Shown here: positions 12,061 through 24,456 of the stretch, one piece after another
Layout of the letters: the number at the start of each line of letters is the position of its first letter
How positions within the stretch are numbered: the first letter of the stretch is position 1
Source: Gorsachius magnificus
Lineage: Eukaryota > Chordata > Aves > Pelecaniformes > Ardeidae
Length of the DNA stretch: 64,000 nucleotides
Assembly (NCBI GenBank): GCA_034008185.1
Contig: CM067086.1
Coordinates: 37,177,007-37,241,006, forward strand
Reading direction: 5' to 3'
The notes under the pieces: model-generated
Databases searched by the model: none
What the model saw: only the letters and a program-made list of their open reading frames with translations
What the model was told of the DNA's origin: nothing
Translations under genes and position numbers: made by a program

Positions 12061-15000
12061 AAAAAAAAAAGTGGAGGTCAGGGGAGTTGAAGGAGGTGAG
12101 CATTTGCCCAACCACACGTGGAAGTTAGATGTGGTAACAGTAAATTAGACTTGTGTCATTTTGGAATAAGACATGATTACATGCAATAAATGAACATATT
12201 GACTGGATGCTTGACAGGTTACTGGTACAATTTTTGTTTCTACAGTATGTAAGAAAAGTACATCTTTCACTAATTGCCTTATGAAGTTTGTTTATGAAAA
12301 TTCCTTATAGAAATTATCAGACACAAGAGCTTCAGGATCAGTTTTCTGAGCGATTGCTTCCGACCTTGATAATGTTCCCAAACTGCAGATAGAAAAGGAT
12401 AATCAGCATGTAGTTGACAAAATGGACATGACAGTGTTACTTATATGCTGCGGCATTTCTGGAAATAGGCATGTAGAATTCAGACAGGCAAGGGGAACAC
12501 ACTTATTTACAGTAGCATAGCAAGAAGAAAAGGTCCAATGTCATGAATTGACCATGGTTTATTTATGGACCATCTGACAATGAAGCAACAGTCTTTGATA
12601 TTTAGAAATCTCTTCTGCCCAAGAACATTATAACTAGTGCTCATAGGTTATGCTATTTATCATTTCAATATCTGGTTCTACTTGAGGAAGACATTTTGCA
12701 ATGTCTCCTTTATTTGTCTTTCTTTATACGTTTCAAACAACAGATTAATGCCGGTGGTTCAGTAACACTGATCTTTTGTGACAGTTGAGCATTTGCGAGT
12801 TGAGGGTCTAATAACAAAATCAAAATAAAAAAGGGAAAAATAAAAAAGGAAATTGTCAGTTATAAGGACCTACTTTACTGTCTGTGAGATTCAAATAATT
12901 CTTCCTACCTGAGGTGGATCGTCAGGCTGCTGTCTTTCAGATGGTTACTATAGCAGAATTCTGATTTTTGAAAACTGAATTACCTTAGGGTACAACTCAA
13001 CATAAATAAATCTTTCAACACCCAGTACCTGGAATCAAGATACATGTGAAACTAATAACACTGCACAATTACTATTTGATCAATTGTGTTGGTGTGGGTT
13101 TTTTGGAAGAAAGTGTTTATAGGGTTCTGCATAAAGCCCACATTTTAATAATGTCAGCTCAAACCATTCAAGATATTTTTTCTGCAAAATAGTAGCTCTC
13201 TGTATAGGTTCTGTGAGTTCTTGATCTCTTTCTTTTCCATAGTTTACAGCTTTGATTAAGTTTTCAGATGAATTGCTATGCTACTCAGAGATCAAAATTG
13301 ATGTGTGTGGAAAAAACATGATTTCTGTAACAAGAAAATGTTCCTATATCTTGTCTATAGATTACAAAAAAACCGAACTATATCTTTTATTGAATTAGAA
13401 CCCCAGATCTTGTATTATTTAGTATTGTGCTGTACATAGTGAAGAAAAACAATCTTTAGAAGCCAGAGTGTGTTTTTATTACTTTGCTGGGTGATGTATG
13501 CTGATTATATTTTTTTAAATGACAGAATAAATAATCTTTGCATCTCTGTATTTAAAGGTTGGTTAATATTTTATTCTTAAGATATACTCTAGTAACTTTT
13601 GAGTGAAAAGCAACAAGTGTTCGGTTTTTCTGTAATTTCTTTACTGACGTTTCTCAGAAAATGTTTTGCACTGTCTGCTAGCCACTTCACTTTGGTCATA
13701 TAGCTTGACTTTGAGTTTTGAGGGCTGCTGGTGATGAGTGAACAACTTTGATTTAGTAATTAATCTTTAAAAAATTCAGAGCAAATAATCACGATTTATA
13801 GCCTTTTCCTGTGTGACAATTACAGAATATAGAAATACAGTGTCTAGTGATATGAGAGCAGAGCTCAAAACATGCAAAACTGATTGGAAAGTTATAATAG
13901 CTTTGAAGCTTCCCATTTACCATTACTGTTTAATTTTTTGAATTAATTTCATCTTGAGAAAGAATTTTCAATCAATATTTCTAATATTGGGCCTCTTTGT
14001 AAAGTTTACTTCTAGTATCCAGTGATGGATTTAAAACATGTCCATAGGATTCCCCTTTCTGATAATAGGAACTATGTAAAATACTTAAATTATGTTTTGT
14101 TCTACACATGACATTTTGTAAGGAGCATGTCCAGTGAAGGATGAAGCTGTGGAAGTATACAAGAAACAGGTGATGCAACTTCTTAAGTAAAACTTTCTCC
14201 ATGTTTGCCATTTCTGATCACTAGAGTTCATTTACCACTTTTTATAGGCTCCATGAGGTATCAGGCATTCAGTAGCTTACTATGTCGTGTAGAATTCACA
14301 TGTTTCTTTTTTTGATTACCTTTGGAGAAAGGCAGTATGTGATCTGAGATATTTGGTGTCACTATCATTTAAATGGGGGACATTCTTAAATGAATAAAAT
14401 GCTGAAATAAAGAAAGTATGCTGTGTCTGAAGAGCATAGTTACCTAGCTAATAGTTAATATACGATGTGGGAAGACAATAAAAATCTAATTCTTTTCTGT
14501 GAAACCATACCCTACTAAAACTACTAACATGACAGAAATGAGGTGATATTGTTCAAAAGGAAGGAGAGGAGGCCATAAGAGGAAAAATGGGGACTTTTTT
14601 ATAGATTTATAAGGATTTCAGAGAGAACACCACATACTCCAAAGTGTTTTTTCTCTTCAGTGTTTCCATTACCTTTTTCCATGCATTTCTTTCTTCTCTT
14701 TCACATCTGGAAATCTTCAGAGAAATTAACAGAAAGGATACTTTGTGCATGCATATTAAGTGTTGTTCTTTGAAAATTACTTTGCTCTAAAGGGATTTTG
14801 TCTGTGACTTCCAATGTAGTTTATCAGCATGGATGAAAAAAAAACACAGCTTGGTTTTTGCAGTCATTCATGACACTGATTCAATCTAGGAATTGCTGTT
14901 TGATCTATGTTCTTTCTATTCTTATACTTGTTAACTAAAAAGATTCTTCACATTCAATTCTGCTGTAATATGCACATTTGTATCCTTGTCTCCTCATTCT

Positions 15001-16085
15001 TAGAGCTTCCTATGTAGTGTTGAACTTCTGAATGAGGAATTAACCTGAAGATAATGGAAAATACCTTGTCTAAAGGCAGAGATTGGAATAATCTGTGCTT
15101 TTAATGTCCTCTGTAGGCTGTGCCAGTCACCCAACTCAAGAGAAGGCAGACAGAACAGAAGGCAAGTGAACAAAAATCATGCAGGGAGAGGGAAGTCCTT
15201 CTTATGTTCACCTAGAGATAGGTGTTTTACTGAACTTCATGTTCCTGACCAGCGAGGCTTTGGGTTTGATCCTTTGAGAGCCAAATGTTTTAACTTTCTG
15301 TAAAAGCAGAGTAGTGCAGAACAGGCCCAGTGCAGGGGTCAGGTGCAGATCTTTATCACTTGTTTTGATGCCAGATTAGGAGATGTAAATCTGAAACCTT
15401 TTGATGTCATATAACAAATCATTTTTTCAGGGAAACAGTTTATATAAAAAATAACTGTTTTCTGCCCTGTAATTACATAACTACTATAAAACACCAGAGA
15501 GAACCTAAATATTTAAGTAATTTTCTTTGTTGGAAATTCATAATTAAAGCATAGGTTTTAAAATTCTCCTAGACTATTCATGAATTCTCTAGAAATTCAG
15601 CATAATATTTTATAAAGTCCTGTTGCTGTAGCTGTTAGGCTTAGTAAAAAGGGGGGGAGACAGTCATTCCCATTTTGGGTAGACACAGGAGAAAAGTACA
15701 GTAAAGTCAGACTCTGCTTTACAAAGAGTTTGTCCTCTGCATATTGTTTACAATTAGTCTGTAAAAATGGGAAAAAGACTGAGGGAAGAAGAAATGGAGT
15801 GGAGGAGTAATATCATTTGTATGTGAGACAGAGTGAACAGTGTACTCTGACTACGTTACAGTAAAACTATTTAGAGAATCTGGGAGCGGAAAGATACAGT
15901 CTGTAGATTGGAATTTGAGTTGGAGCATATCTATGCTGCACTCACCCAGTTAAATGGTGCTCAGTCTGTTGCCATTTCAGCTACTTCCATATTGCATTGT
16001 TCTGAGAAAGTGAGAGGTATGGGAGAGAGTAGCTGTGAATTACTCCATAAGATGTCCTGTGCATGTGCCTGTCTGTACAGACATT
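12061..16085. other. Intronic DNA without recognised features
   Basis: AT-rich sequence with short A/T runs. I see no exon, RNA gene or identifiable transposon here. Confidence 0.45.
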
Positions 16086-17258
16086 TCACAGAATCGCAGA
16101 ATGGTTGAGGTTGGAAGGATCTCTAGAGGTCTTATTGTCCAACTCCCCTGCTCCTGGAGGGCCACCTAGAGCAGGTTGGCCAGGACCATGTCCTGATGGC
16201 TTCTGAATATCTCCAACGAGAGAGGCTCCAAAGCCTCTCTGGGCCACCTGTGCCAGTGCTCAGTCACCCTCACAATAGAAAAGTGTTTCCTGATGTTGAG
16301 AAGGAACCTCCTGTGTTTCACTTGGTGCCCATTGCCTCTGGTCCTGTCACTGGGTACCACTGAGAAGAGACTGGCTCCATCCTCTTTGCAGCCTCCCTTC
16401 AATTATTTATATATACTAATGAGATGCCCTCCCCAAGCCTTCTCTTTTCTAAAAGCAAAACATTCCAAGTTCAGCCTTTCCTAGTAGGTGAGATGCTCCA
16501 GTCTCTTAATCATCATAGTAGCCCTTTGTTGAACACTCTGTCTCTTGTACTGGGGAGCCCAGAACCGGACACACCACTCCAGGTGTGGCCACACCAGTGC
16601 TGAGTAGTAGAGGGGAAGGATCACCTTCCTTGACCTGCTGGCAACACTCCTCCAAATGCAGCCCAGGATACCATCACTGTCTGTGCTGCAAGGGCACGTT
16701 GCTGGCTTGTGTTCAACTTTGTGTCCACCAGGATCCCCAGGTCCTTTTCTACAAAGCTGCTTTCCAGTCAGTCGGGCCCTAGCATGGGTTTGTTCCTCCC
16801 CAGGTGCAGGACCTTCAGCTTCTTTTTGAACTTCATGAGGTTCCTGTCAGCGCATGTCTCCAGAGGTCCCTCTGGATTGCAGCATGACTCTCTGGTGTAT
16901 CAGCCATTCCTCCCAGTTCTGTATCAACTGCAAACTTGCCAAGGGTGCATTCTACCCCATCTCCCAGATTATGAATGAAGATGTTGAACAGGATTGGACC
17001 TAATGTTGAGTCCTGGGGTACACCCCTAGTTACTGGCCACATGCAAGGCTTTGTGCCACTGGTCTATACCCTCTGGGCCTGGCCATTCAGCCATTTTTCA
17101 GTCCAACCTCATTGTCTGCTTATCAAGTCCATACAACAACAGCTTCCCTATGAGGGTGTTACAGCAGATAGCATCAAAAGGCTTACTAAAGTCCAAGTAG
17201 ATGATACCCATGGATTCTCCCTCATCTACCAAGCAGGTCATGCCATCGTAGAAACTTG
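16086..17258 (-). mobile_element. CR1 LINE, 3' part, old copy
   Basis: The + strand starts with the inverted CR1 3' terminus (CACAGAATCGCAGAATGG, then GGTTGGAAGGATCTCTAGAGG) and runs into the reversed ORF2. The minus strand gives GVPQDSTLGPILFNIFIHNL, then a mutated catalytic block (FAVDT for FADDT), and further down [23 protein letters not shown]2 is broken into several frames. The right end near 17258 is a 5' truncation, as is usual for CR1. It lies antisense to DPH6. Short + strand ORFs across it are shadows. Confidence 0.93.
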
Positions 17259-17890
17259 GTCTATCTTACTCAGTTCCTCTCCTACTCTTTCCTGGGTGAG
17301 GGACTCTACTGTGTGTGTCTGGTCTGGGTGCCAGCAACTGGAGTCAGAGCACAGGTCAGGGTGCCCATGTGCCTGGCTGGCAGTGACTCGGAGACCTGAG
17401 TGAGTGAACCAAGGCCAGCTTTGGGGATGTGTACATGTGCCTGTGCGCATCTGTGTGTGTGTGAGTCTGCACCAGCAGCTGGAGTGGGGCTGCAGCCTCA
17501 GGGGCTCATGTCTAAGTGACAGCAACTGGGGAGACTGGGACCCAGGGGCCACTGCTGGGCAGACGGGGTGTCTGAGCCTGGCTGCTGGATGGATCTGTGT
17601 TGTATGTGTCTGTATTTATATTCTTACTAGTGCACCTCCATCCTGTTCAGCCAGGCAGGAGAGTGGGATGAGGCTTTTGGTGCTGTCTCTGTTCATGTGA
17701 GCGCTCTGTGTCTCTGACTGCGTTGACTGGTGTGGCTGGCTGCGTATATTTGTATGTATGTGGTGCATACATGTGATCTGTGTGCCTGTACGCACTGGGA
17801 ATATACACTTGGCCTTGCTGTGGGTTGGACCGGGTGCATGGAGCTCCAGCGGCTTCACCTGTCGGAATGTCAGATCCAGCCTGATTTCCC
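17259..17890. repeat. Unclassified GC/GT-rich block, possibly a bird repeat
   Basis: The segment is much more GC-rich than its surroundings and has many GTGTGTCTG, TGTGCCTG and GTATGTATGTG words. The motif CAGCAACTGG recurs: GCCAGCAACTGGAG near 17328, CCAGCAGCTGGAG near 17471 and ACAGCAACTGGGG near 17519. It abuts the 5'-truncated end of the CR1 and ends sharply near 17890. It could be a separate interspersed repeat, a minisatellite-derived block or unfamiliar 5' transposon sequence. I do not recognise the family, and the ORFs on both strands do not resemble proteins I know. Confidence 0.5.
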
Positions 17891-20800
17891 CTAACTAGTA
17901 AGAATACTGAACTACAGAAAAAAAGAAAAGCAACACACCAAGATGGAAAAAAAAGTAGAAGGGAAGCAATGGAAAAGCATAGGAAACTATTTATTGAAAT
18001 TTATATTATTGTATGAGGTCTTTACAAACTTTAATATGCTCATTTCCATATTATACTATGATTGCAATTTATGAAGAGAAATGTAAGGACTCTGCCCAGA
18101 GTCTTGAGCAATGCAAAGTGTCCCTTTCCCACAGACCTCCCCGTGTCCTCAAATAAAATAGGAAAAAGAAGTGGAATGTGGGATGTAGCAGAAGAATGTT
18201 TTCAGCATTTATGCTTGTTTTAGTGAAGAATATGAAATCTGTGCAAAAAGTAAACTGATTGAAGTGCTCTAGATGTGTTTTTAATTTAACATTTCAGAGT
18301 CTGGAGAAAAGTAACAAGTATTGCCAAGGTTTAATTTGCCACCATTTTTATAAAGCTGCTACTTTTTTTTTTTTCAGAATTTGAATATTTGTGTTAAATT
18401 TAAAAATTTGAAAGAAATTTCCAGAAAAAACAGCTTTTGATTTATTCTTACAAAATGGATAAGCCATAAAATTGTTACTTAAGCGTTTGTTTTCTCAAGA
18501 GGAATGTTGCAGGATATTAAGATGCCAAGCATACTTGCAGACATCTCATTTACTGTGTCAAAAGTGTTATCCTGAAAAGTACTCCATGTAGGACATGGAA
18601 GGCTGTAAATTGAAAAGAGAATAAGACGAGGAAGCAGAAGAAAGCTATGGATGAGTGAGACCTCCAGTATAACTGGTGGGGGTTTCCCTTCGCAAGAGGG
18701 AAGACCAAAGCACATTAAAGATGAGCAGGTTCCAAGTGATTAGTTCAGTTTATTACATTCTCAGCTGAATCCCTCTACATCTGTGTGCTTCCCCAGCCCT
18801 CCCTCCTGTTCAGAGTACCAAAAGTTAATTACTGTAATTTACAAAAAGTATATACAGTGCCTCAGTACTTGTAAATCATGGAGGTGGGTCTGGAACACTG
18901 CTAGTCTGCCTTTGCAATTCACTGCCACTTTTGCCATTCTTCTTTATTTTGGCTTTACAATGTATGAATACTCACAATTCAGTTGTTTTCTATGATAAGC
19001 AGGAAAGGTGGCTGTTTATAATATTTGTCTCCTAGCCTTACACACAATTTTTATTCCTTTGTTTATTACTATTTTCCTTCTGATTATAGAAAATCATTCT
19101 CTTTGCAAAAAGAATAACTACCTTCATCATTTAACTAGTGTTCAGGAGGGCTCAGCATGACAGCACTTTAAAATAAAAATCCTTTATTTCAAATATACTG
19201 GTAGCTAACTAACTGTATTTTTATATTAAGATTATAGTTCATAACACTTTCTAATTTTCTGCATTCTGCATTTCTCTATGGGAGCTGCTAGCTGCTGAGC
19301 AATTTTGAAAATCTGGTCATATGTAAGAGAGACTCAGAACTTTAGAAGTATGCGTATGTAATAAAGCTATTGAAATTTTCTGAAAATGTGATTTTATATG
19401 AAAGTTGAATAAGTGTAACAGTGGTTATTGTGGTCATATATTTTTAATTTTATTCATCATCGATGCATCTGCACTTCTGGTTATTGAATGTTATTTGATA
19501 ATAAAATTCTGCTCTAAGTTACACTTACGTAAGTAAACTTCAAGTGAAAATTTAGTCTATTACAAGCCAATTATGGTCCTAAACAGACAATACTGATATA
19601 CTGAGCAGTGGTAGGGTAAGAAATTTACCCAAGGTATGAGAATCTTTTTAGTGACTGCAATTATTATTTGCTATGAGGTGCTAATAATATTAATGAAATG
19701 TCACCCTGAAAATACTATCCTTGCATATGTAAAGACAGAGTCCAGAGAATGCTGGGATACAAAAATTGAATGGAGCCATTAAAAGATCCAGGGAGGTGGA
19801 GGGATAAAGGACCAATGCAACACTAATAGGGTGAAATGCTGGGCTTAATTTGTTTCATACTCATCTTCTAGCTTTACCAGGCTATGTTCTTGTATGTTAT
19901 TTCCATTTAAACTGAAAGATTATAGCAGTAATTACAAAAGTAGCCACTTACTTGAGATTTGTTTCAGGATTTTTATTTATTTACTTAATTTTAATTTTCT
20001 AAACAGATTTTTGATTAAATGCAGTCCATTAAGCATGTAAATATGCTTGAAGGTCAAATTGAAGGCAACCCCAGAAGAATAAATAAACCTGAAGGACTGC
20101 TATCTTATATAATACAGAAGTTTTATAGTAGAAGTGTCAGTTTGCTGTGTGTGTATCATAGGCTTGATATGTACTTGTATGGTGAACATGTCTGAGATGT
20201 GAATATTCACAAGTGCGTTTGAAGTTTCAACTCTGGCTAAGCTCCCAGATGTCTGGAGATGTATAAATACAGAATAAAATTTATGGACAGAAGAAAGCGT
20301 AGTGAAACCAGTTAAAAATGATAGGCCTATTTATGCAACTTGCTTTTCCTCTCTGTCCCCCTCACGTTCAACCATATAATTTTCTATTCTAAATTATACT
20401 TTTTATTTGCTTGCTTATATTCAGTTTGTCAACTATTATATATTTGGCTCTGAAGGCTATTCATTTTCAGTGGCTCGTCACAAAAAGTAATCAGGTGTTT
20501 TACTAAGATTGTTAAGTATTATTAATCCTTTACTTTGATTAGAAGCTCTGCATGCATCTTCTAGTGCTTATCCTGAGTCTCTGCTTATTTTAAGCATATA
20601 AAATCAAATTGAGAATTGAATCAAAGGAACTGACTTGTCTTGTCTCTTTACTGTGCTTTAGAACACCATGCGTGTAAATAACAGCTGCAAATCACAATCT
20701 CTTCTTCCAGCTCCCTGTAGTTTACATTGACTTGCATAGACTTCTGAAATTTATACCAGCCTGTGAATCACTGTAAGGTTCTATCCAGAGCCTTCTGAAG

Positions 20801-22518
20801 ATTCAGAGGAATTTCAAATAGGAAAGCAACTCTTCTTCCCTCAGCAGTTTAGGACCTGGGATTGTTCTGAATTGTTTTTGACGAGAGAGATTGTTTTCTC
20901 AACAAAAATGCATTTAGCTTTTAGGGGTTTAATAATAGCTCAAAAATGAGAAATCTCAGTTATGGTTTTCTTTCAGATTTATCTTTTCACGTTTGTGGGT
21001 CCCATTTCTCTCACAGGAAGACTTAAAATATTCTCTTTTAAGGTGGTACATTTTCTAATAGCTACACATATGCTGTCTGGTTTAAGATTTTGATTATGAA
21101 TATGTCTTGATGCAACTGTGGCCCTCAGAAAAAGTGGTGAAAAGGTAGTCATTTAAGTGCTAAAGAAAGATAGAGATTAGTTTCAGCTGTAGTGATATTA
21201 AAGGTATTGCCTTTAAAATGTATTAACAAAATAAACAGTAGGTGGAAGATCCATAAAGATACTATTTTTAAGTTGCACTTTGAAAAGCTACTCATGGTTA
21301 GGGAAAAACAGAAGTTTCTATTCTATCTTTAACCTTTACTCTGGCTTCTAGATCAAGTGCTTATATAATTATAAGCATAGGTATAACAAGCTTTAAAAAT
21401 ATAGCATAGTTGCACTCTGTTTTTCAACTGTAGTATACTGAAAGATTTGGGATGATTTTGAATTATTTGAAATATTTTTAAAATATGTATTATTATAAGG
21501 GCTGAGGCATACAGATGTAAGATTTAATTAAAATCATAATTTTAACTCATGTATAGTTTCAAGAAGCGCGTTTGCAATTAAAAATGTTTTGTAAGTTTGA
21601 AAGATATTCCTCATAGCACTCACTTAAAACAAGACATTAAATTTCTGCTGTAGGTATAGATGCGGGTGAAACCTCCCTGTGGTATTGTAGTAGGTGATGC
21701 CGTAGTTGTAATTTTGTCCATGACTCTTTCAATTTTTTTGTCCCAGTTGGAAAAGCAACAATACCAAAAGCAGTGTTGCTCCATGGAATTGAATCACGGG
21801 ACTGAATGTTCAGAAACTGTACGCTTTAAGTCAGATTTCTCCGGCTTGCTATCTTGTAGTAAGTTTTTTAGTCAGCTGAACAAAGACAATTGTGACATTA
21901 TTGTGGCAGAAGGCACAGAGTTGGACAACTCATAGGTTGTAGGTCCTGTTACCACTTAGATGTAGGGAATGCCCACAGATGTTTAGCATGGGCAGGTCTG
22001 ATGGATATATATAAGCAAAAAACATAAGTACTGAGAGAAATTTACTATGAAAACTTACGCTCTCTTAGGACTTTGGGCAGGAACTTCAGGTGTAATAGTC
22101 TTTCACTTAGAGATCTAATTTCTGCTAAAGGCACGCTTGAGATGTACATTTGACAATAGTATTGTGTGTATTTCCATAGGTTATTATGTATTATTTAGGT
22201 GGTGGATTCTAAGCCTATCGGGAGGGTCAAACTGATAGGGACTGATGTTATTTGTGGGGTTGCATTTTAGCACATCAGAGTGTTTTGGGTTGTATGAGCA
22301 GTGCAATAGTATTTCACAGAGATCATGCTGTCAGATCCATTAATTGTTCAAGAGGCACTTGGATATTGCGAGGCTTGGGGCTTTATCACTACAGGGCTTT
22401 TTGTTTACTTCTACTGTGATGCTGTAAAAAGTTTTAAAACCAGTATGTTATGTCCTTTTTTTCAAACTGGGTGATTGCTCTCACTGTACATAACAATTTT
22501 GACTTAACTGTGGTATTT
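17891..22518. other. AT-rich intronic DNA
   Basis: No exon or identifiable transposon was recognised over about 4.6 kb. Short A- and T-runs occur, for example near 18363-18375. The 91-codon ORF at 21660-21935 shows no family and has no convincing splice context. Confidence 0.45.
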
Positions 22519-22625
22519 CATAGAATCACAGAATGTTTTGGGTTGGAAGGGGCCCCTAGAGGTCATCTAGTCCAACCCCCCTGCAGTGAGCAGGGACACC
22601 ACTAACTAGAACAGGTTGCTCAGAA
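22519..22625 (-). mobile_element. CR1 LINE 3' stub
   Basis: About 107 bases of CR1 3' end in inverted orientation: CATAGAATCACAGAATG, then GGTTGGAAGGGGCCCCTAGA, to ACAGGTTGCTCAGA. It differs from the first ~105 bases of the copy at 58242 at only about four positions, so both are the same relatively young subfamily. It is strongly 5'-truncated. Confidence 0.93.
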
Positions 22626-23154
22626 GACTGCACTGCAGTACTCTGTCAGCTGCAAAGCAAATGACTCAGCTGTCCTGGAGACTAAACTCTGGTGTCCCCC
22701 TAGAATCAATTTAAGCTTTACTGACAGAGTGAATTCCAGGAGCTCTGGGTGATGCTGTGTAGTTTGTAAATAAACATTGTATTTAAGTCTCCAGATATAC
22801 TAGTCGCATACCCTTCAGGAACAACTTCCTGACTATTGAATCCTTACTATGAATTAAAATGCTTTTTAATATACTTGGGTCAATTAAAATTAAAAACAAT
22901 ATTTTTGAGGATGAAAGCAACATGCATGAAAATAGTAATCTGATTAGGAATGTCAACTGCCATGTTTCAAAACATGTGGTGTTGCTATTACTGGATTCAT
23001 GTTATACATCTATGTGCATTGTTTTATTGATAATCAGGGTAGACTAAAGATCTAAAGTATAACTGGTCAAGGTGGGACATGAAAGGTAGAAAGATCTTGT
23101 GATACTCACTGAAAAACCAACTAAATGTGTTTCACATACAAGACTTCCATTGTA

Positions 23155-23217
23155 AGCCTGGGCAAATTGTTTGGTTGTACTAGGTCTCGGTTCTTCATCT
23201 GCAAATTAGTATTATAT
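23155..23217 (+). mobile_element. Possible MIR/CORE-SINE fragment
   Basis: CCTGGGCAAATTGTTTGG, then AGGTCTCGGTTCTTCATCTG, then CAAATTAGTATTATAT follows the order and spacing of the MIR core (TTGGGCAAGTCACTT...CTCAGTTTCCTCATCTGTAAAATGGG.ATAAT). The match is short and diverged, so chance similarity is possible. If real, it is an amniote-age relic. Confidence 0.42.
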
Positions 23218-24440
23218 TGCTCTCATTCATTTTTTTTCCATGAAGTCTCAGAACTCTGCAATAGTACCCATTTGTATGCATGGAGAAAGATTAATACCAT
23301 AATTTACTATCTTGTTACTTGTGTAACTTCAGTGCTAGAGAAAATTATGCTCCTGTCTTTTCTGAGAGATACTGAATAGAGTTCCTGCCTGGGGAGAACA
23401 GGGCCATCTTTCCTCATCTTCTTCGTCTCCAGACACCTGCTAATTCCATGCTCTTTCAAATTAGCGAACAAGATATACAGGGAGGCCAGTGGAAACCAGC
23501 AGTAACCCTGCTCTTCCCAGTTTAGAGCATCGGGCGAATGAAATGAGGCATGGTCCTTGCTTCCTCAGGAGAACGATGATAGTGCTACGTGAATGAGTCA
23601 AGGAAGGTTGGAACTACCGGAACATGAGAGATTCCTGTTTGGGAGACCATTCGAAGCTGGATACCGTGTAGTGGATGAGAGAACAAGACATAGATTTAGC
23701 TGTATAGCGGTTTTAAAAAGCAAAGAAACCAAGCCTGTAATCTGTAAACATCTGCTTGCTAAATGAAACAGGGCTCCCACATAGAATGTAGAGGTGATTA
23801 TGTAAAGAGTGAATTCTAATAATGGATATAAGAGGTTGTAATCAAAGTTGTGCAGCCTGACTTACCTGGGGGAATACCTCGCTTTTAAGTGACAAAATTA
23901 ATACAGAATTTTAACTCACAGATTTATAATCTGATTCCGCTAGAGGTATGTTTCTGTATCTGAGCTTGGAAAGAACTTCCAAACTGCAGTGTTAGGAAAT
24001 TGTTTTGCTGATGTGTAGTGTGTATCTCCTCTAGACAAAAATCGGTAGCTGTTTCTCCCACATTTCATCATGACTGACTTTTCCTACGCTGCTCACAGAG
24101 GTGCTCCTTTAAGCTGTCACTGCATTGCAGTAAGCCCCACCAATGTCATTAGCTATTCAGTAAAACTGAAATTTTCACATAATTTCTAGATTTATATTTT
24201 CTTCCTACTTACCTTCTTTTTTTAATTATTTGTGATGTTTATTACTTAATTATGGTATCTTGACCTATGAGGCTGGATCACCCTCTCATAATTCTGTTCT
24301 GCACAGGCCACTGAAGCTCTTGAAAGTCTTCCTGTTGTCTCTATATTCTTCATTTTTCAAATGAAATTACTTTAATTTATAACCAGAATATACAGAATAT
24401 ATAAAGATAGTATTGATAGTGCATTATGTTTATTTTTATT

Positions 24441-24456
24441 TATGTATGTATGTATA
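24441..24456. repeat. Short TATG microsatellite
   Basis: Four TATG-type units (tatgtatgtatgtata) followed by CATACACAAACACACG. It is short and unremarkable. Confidence 0.7.

Noticed and set aside
17238..17858. Several overlapping ORFs of 80-104 codons on both strands
   Set aside because: Overlap in opposite strands within a GC/GT-rich repeat-like block, with no domain.
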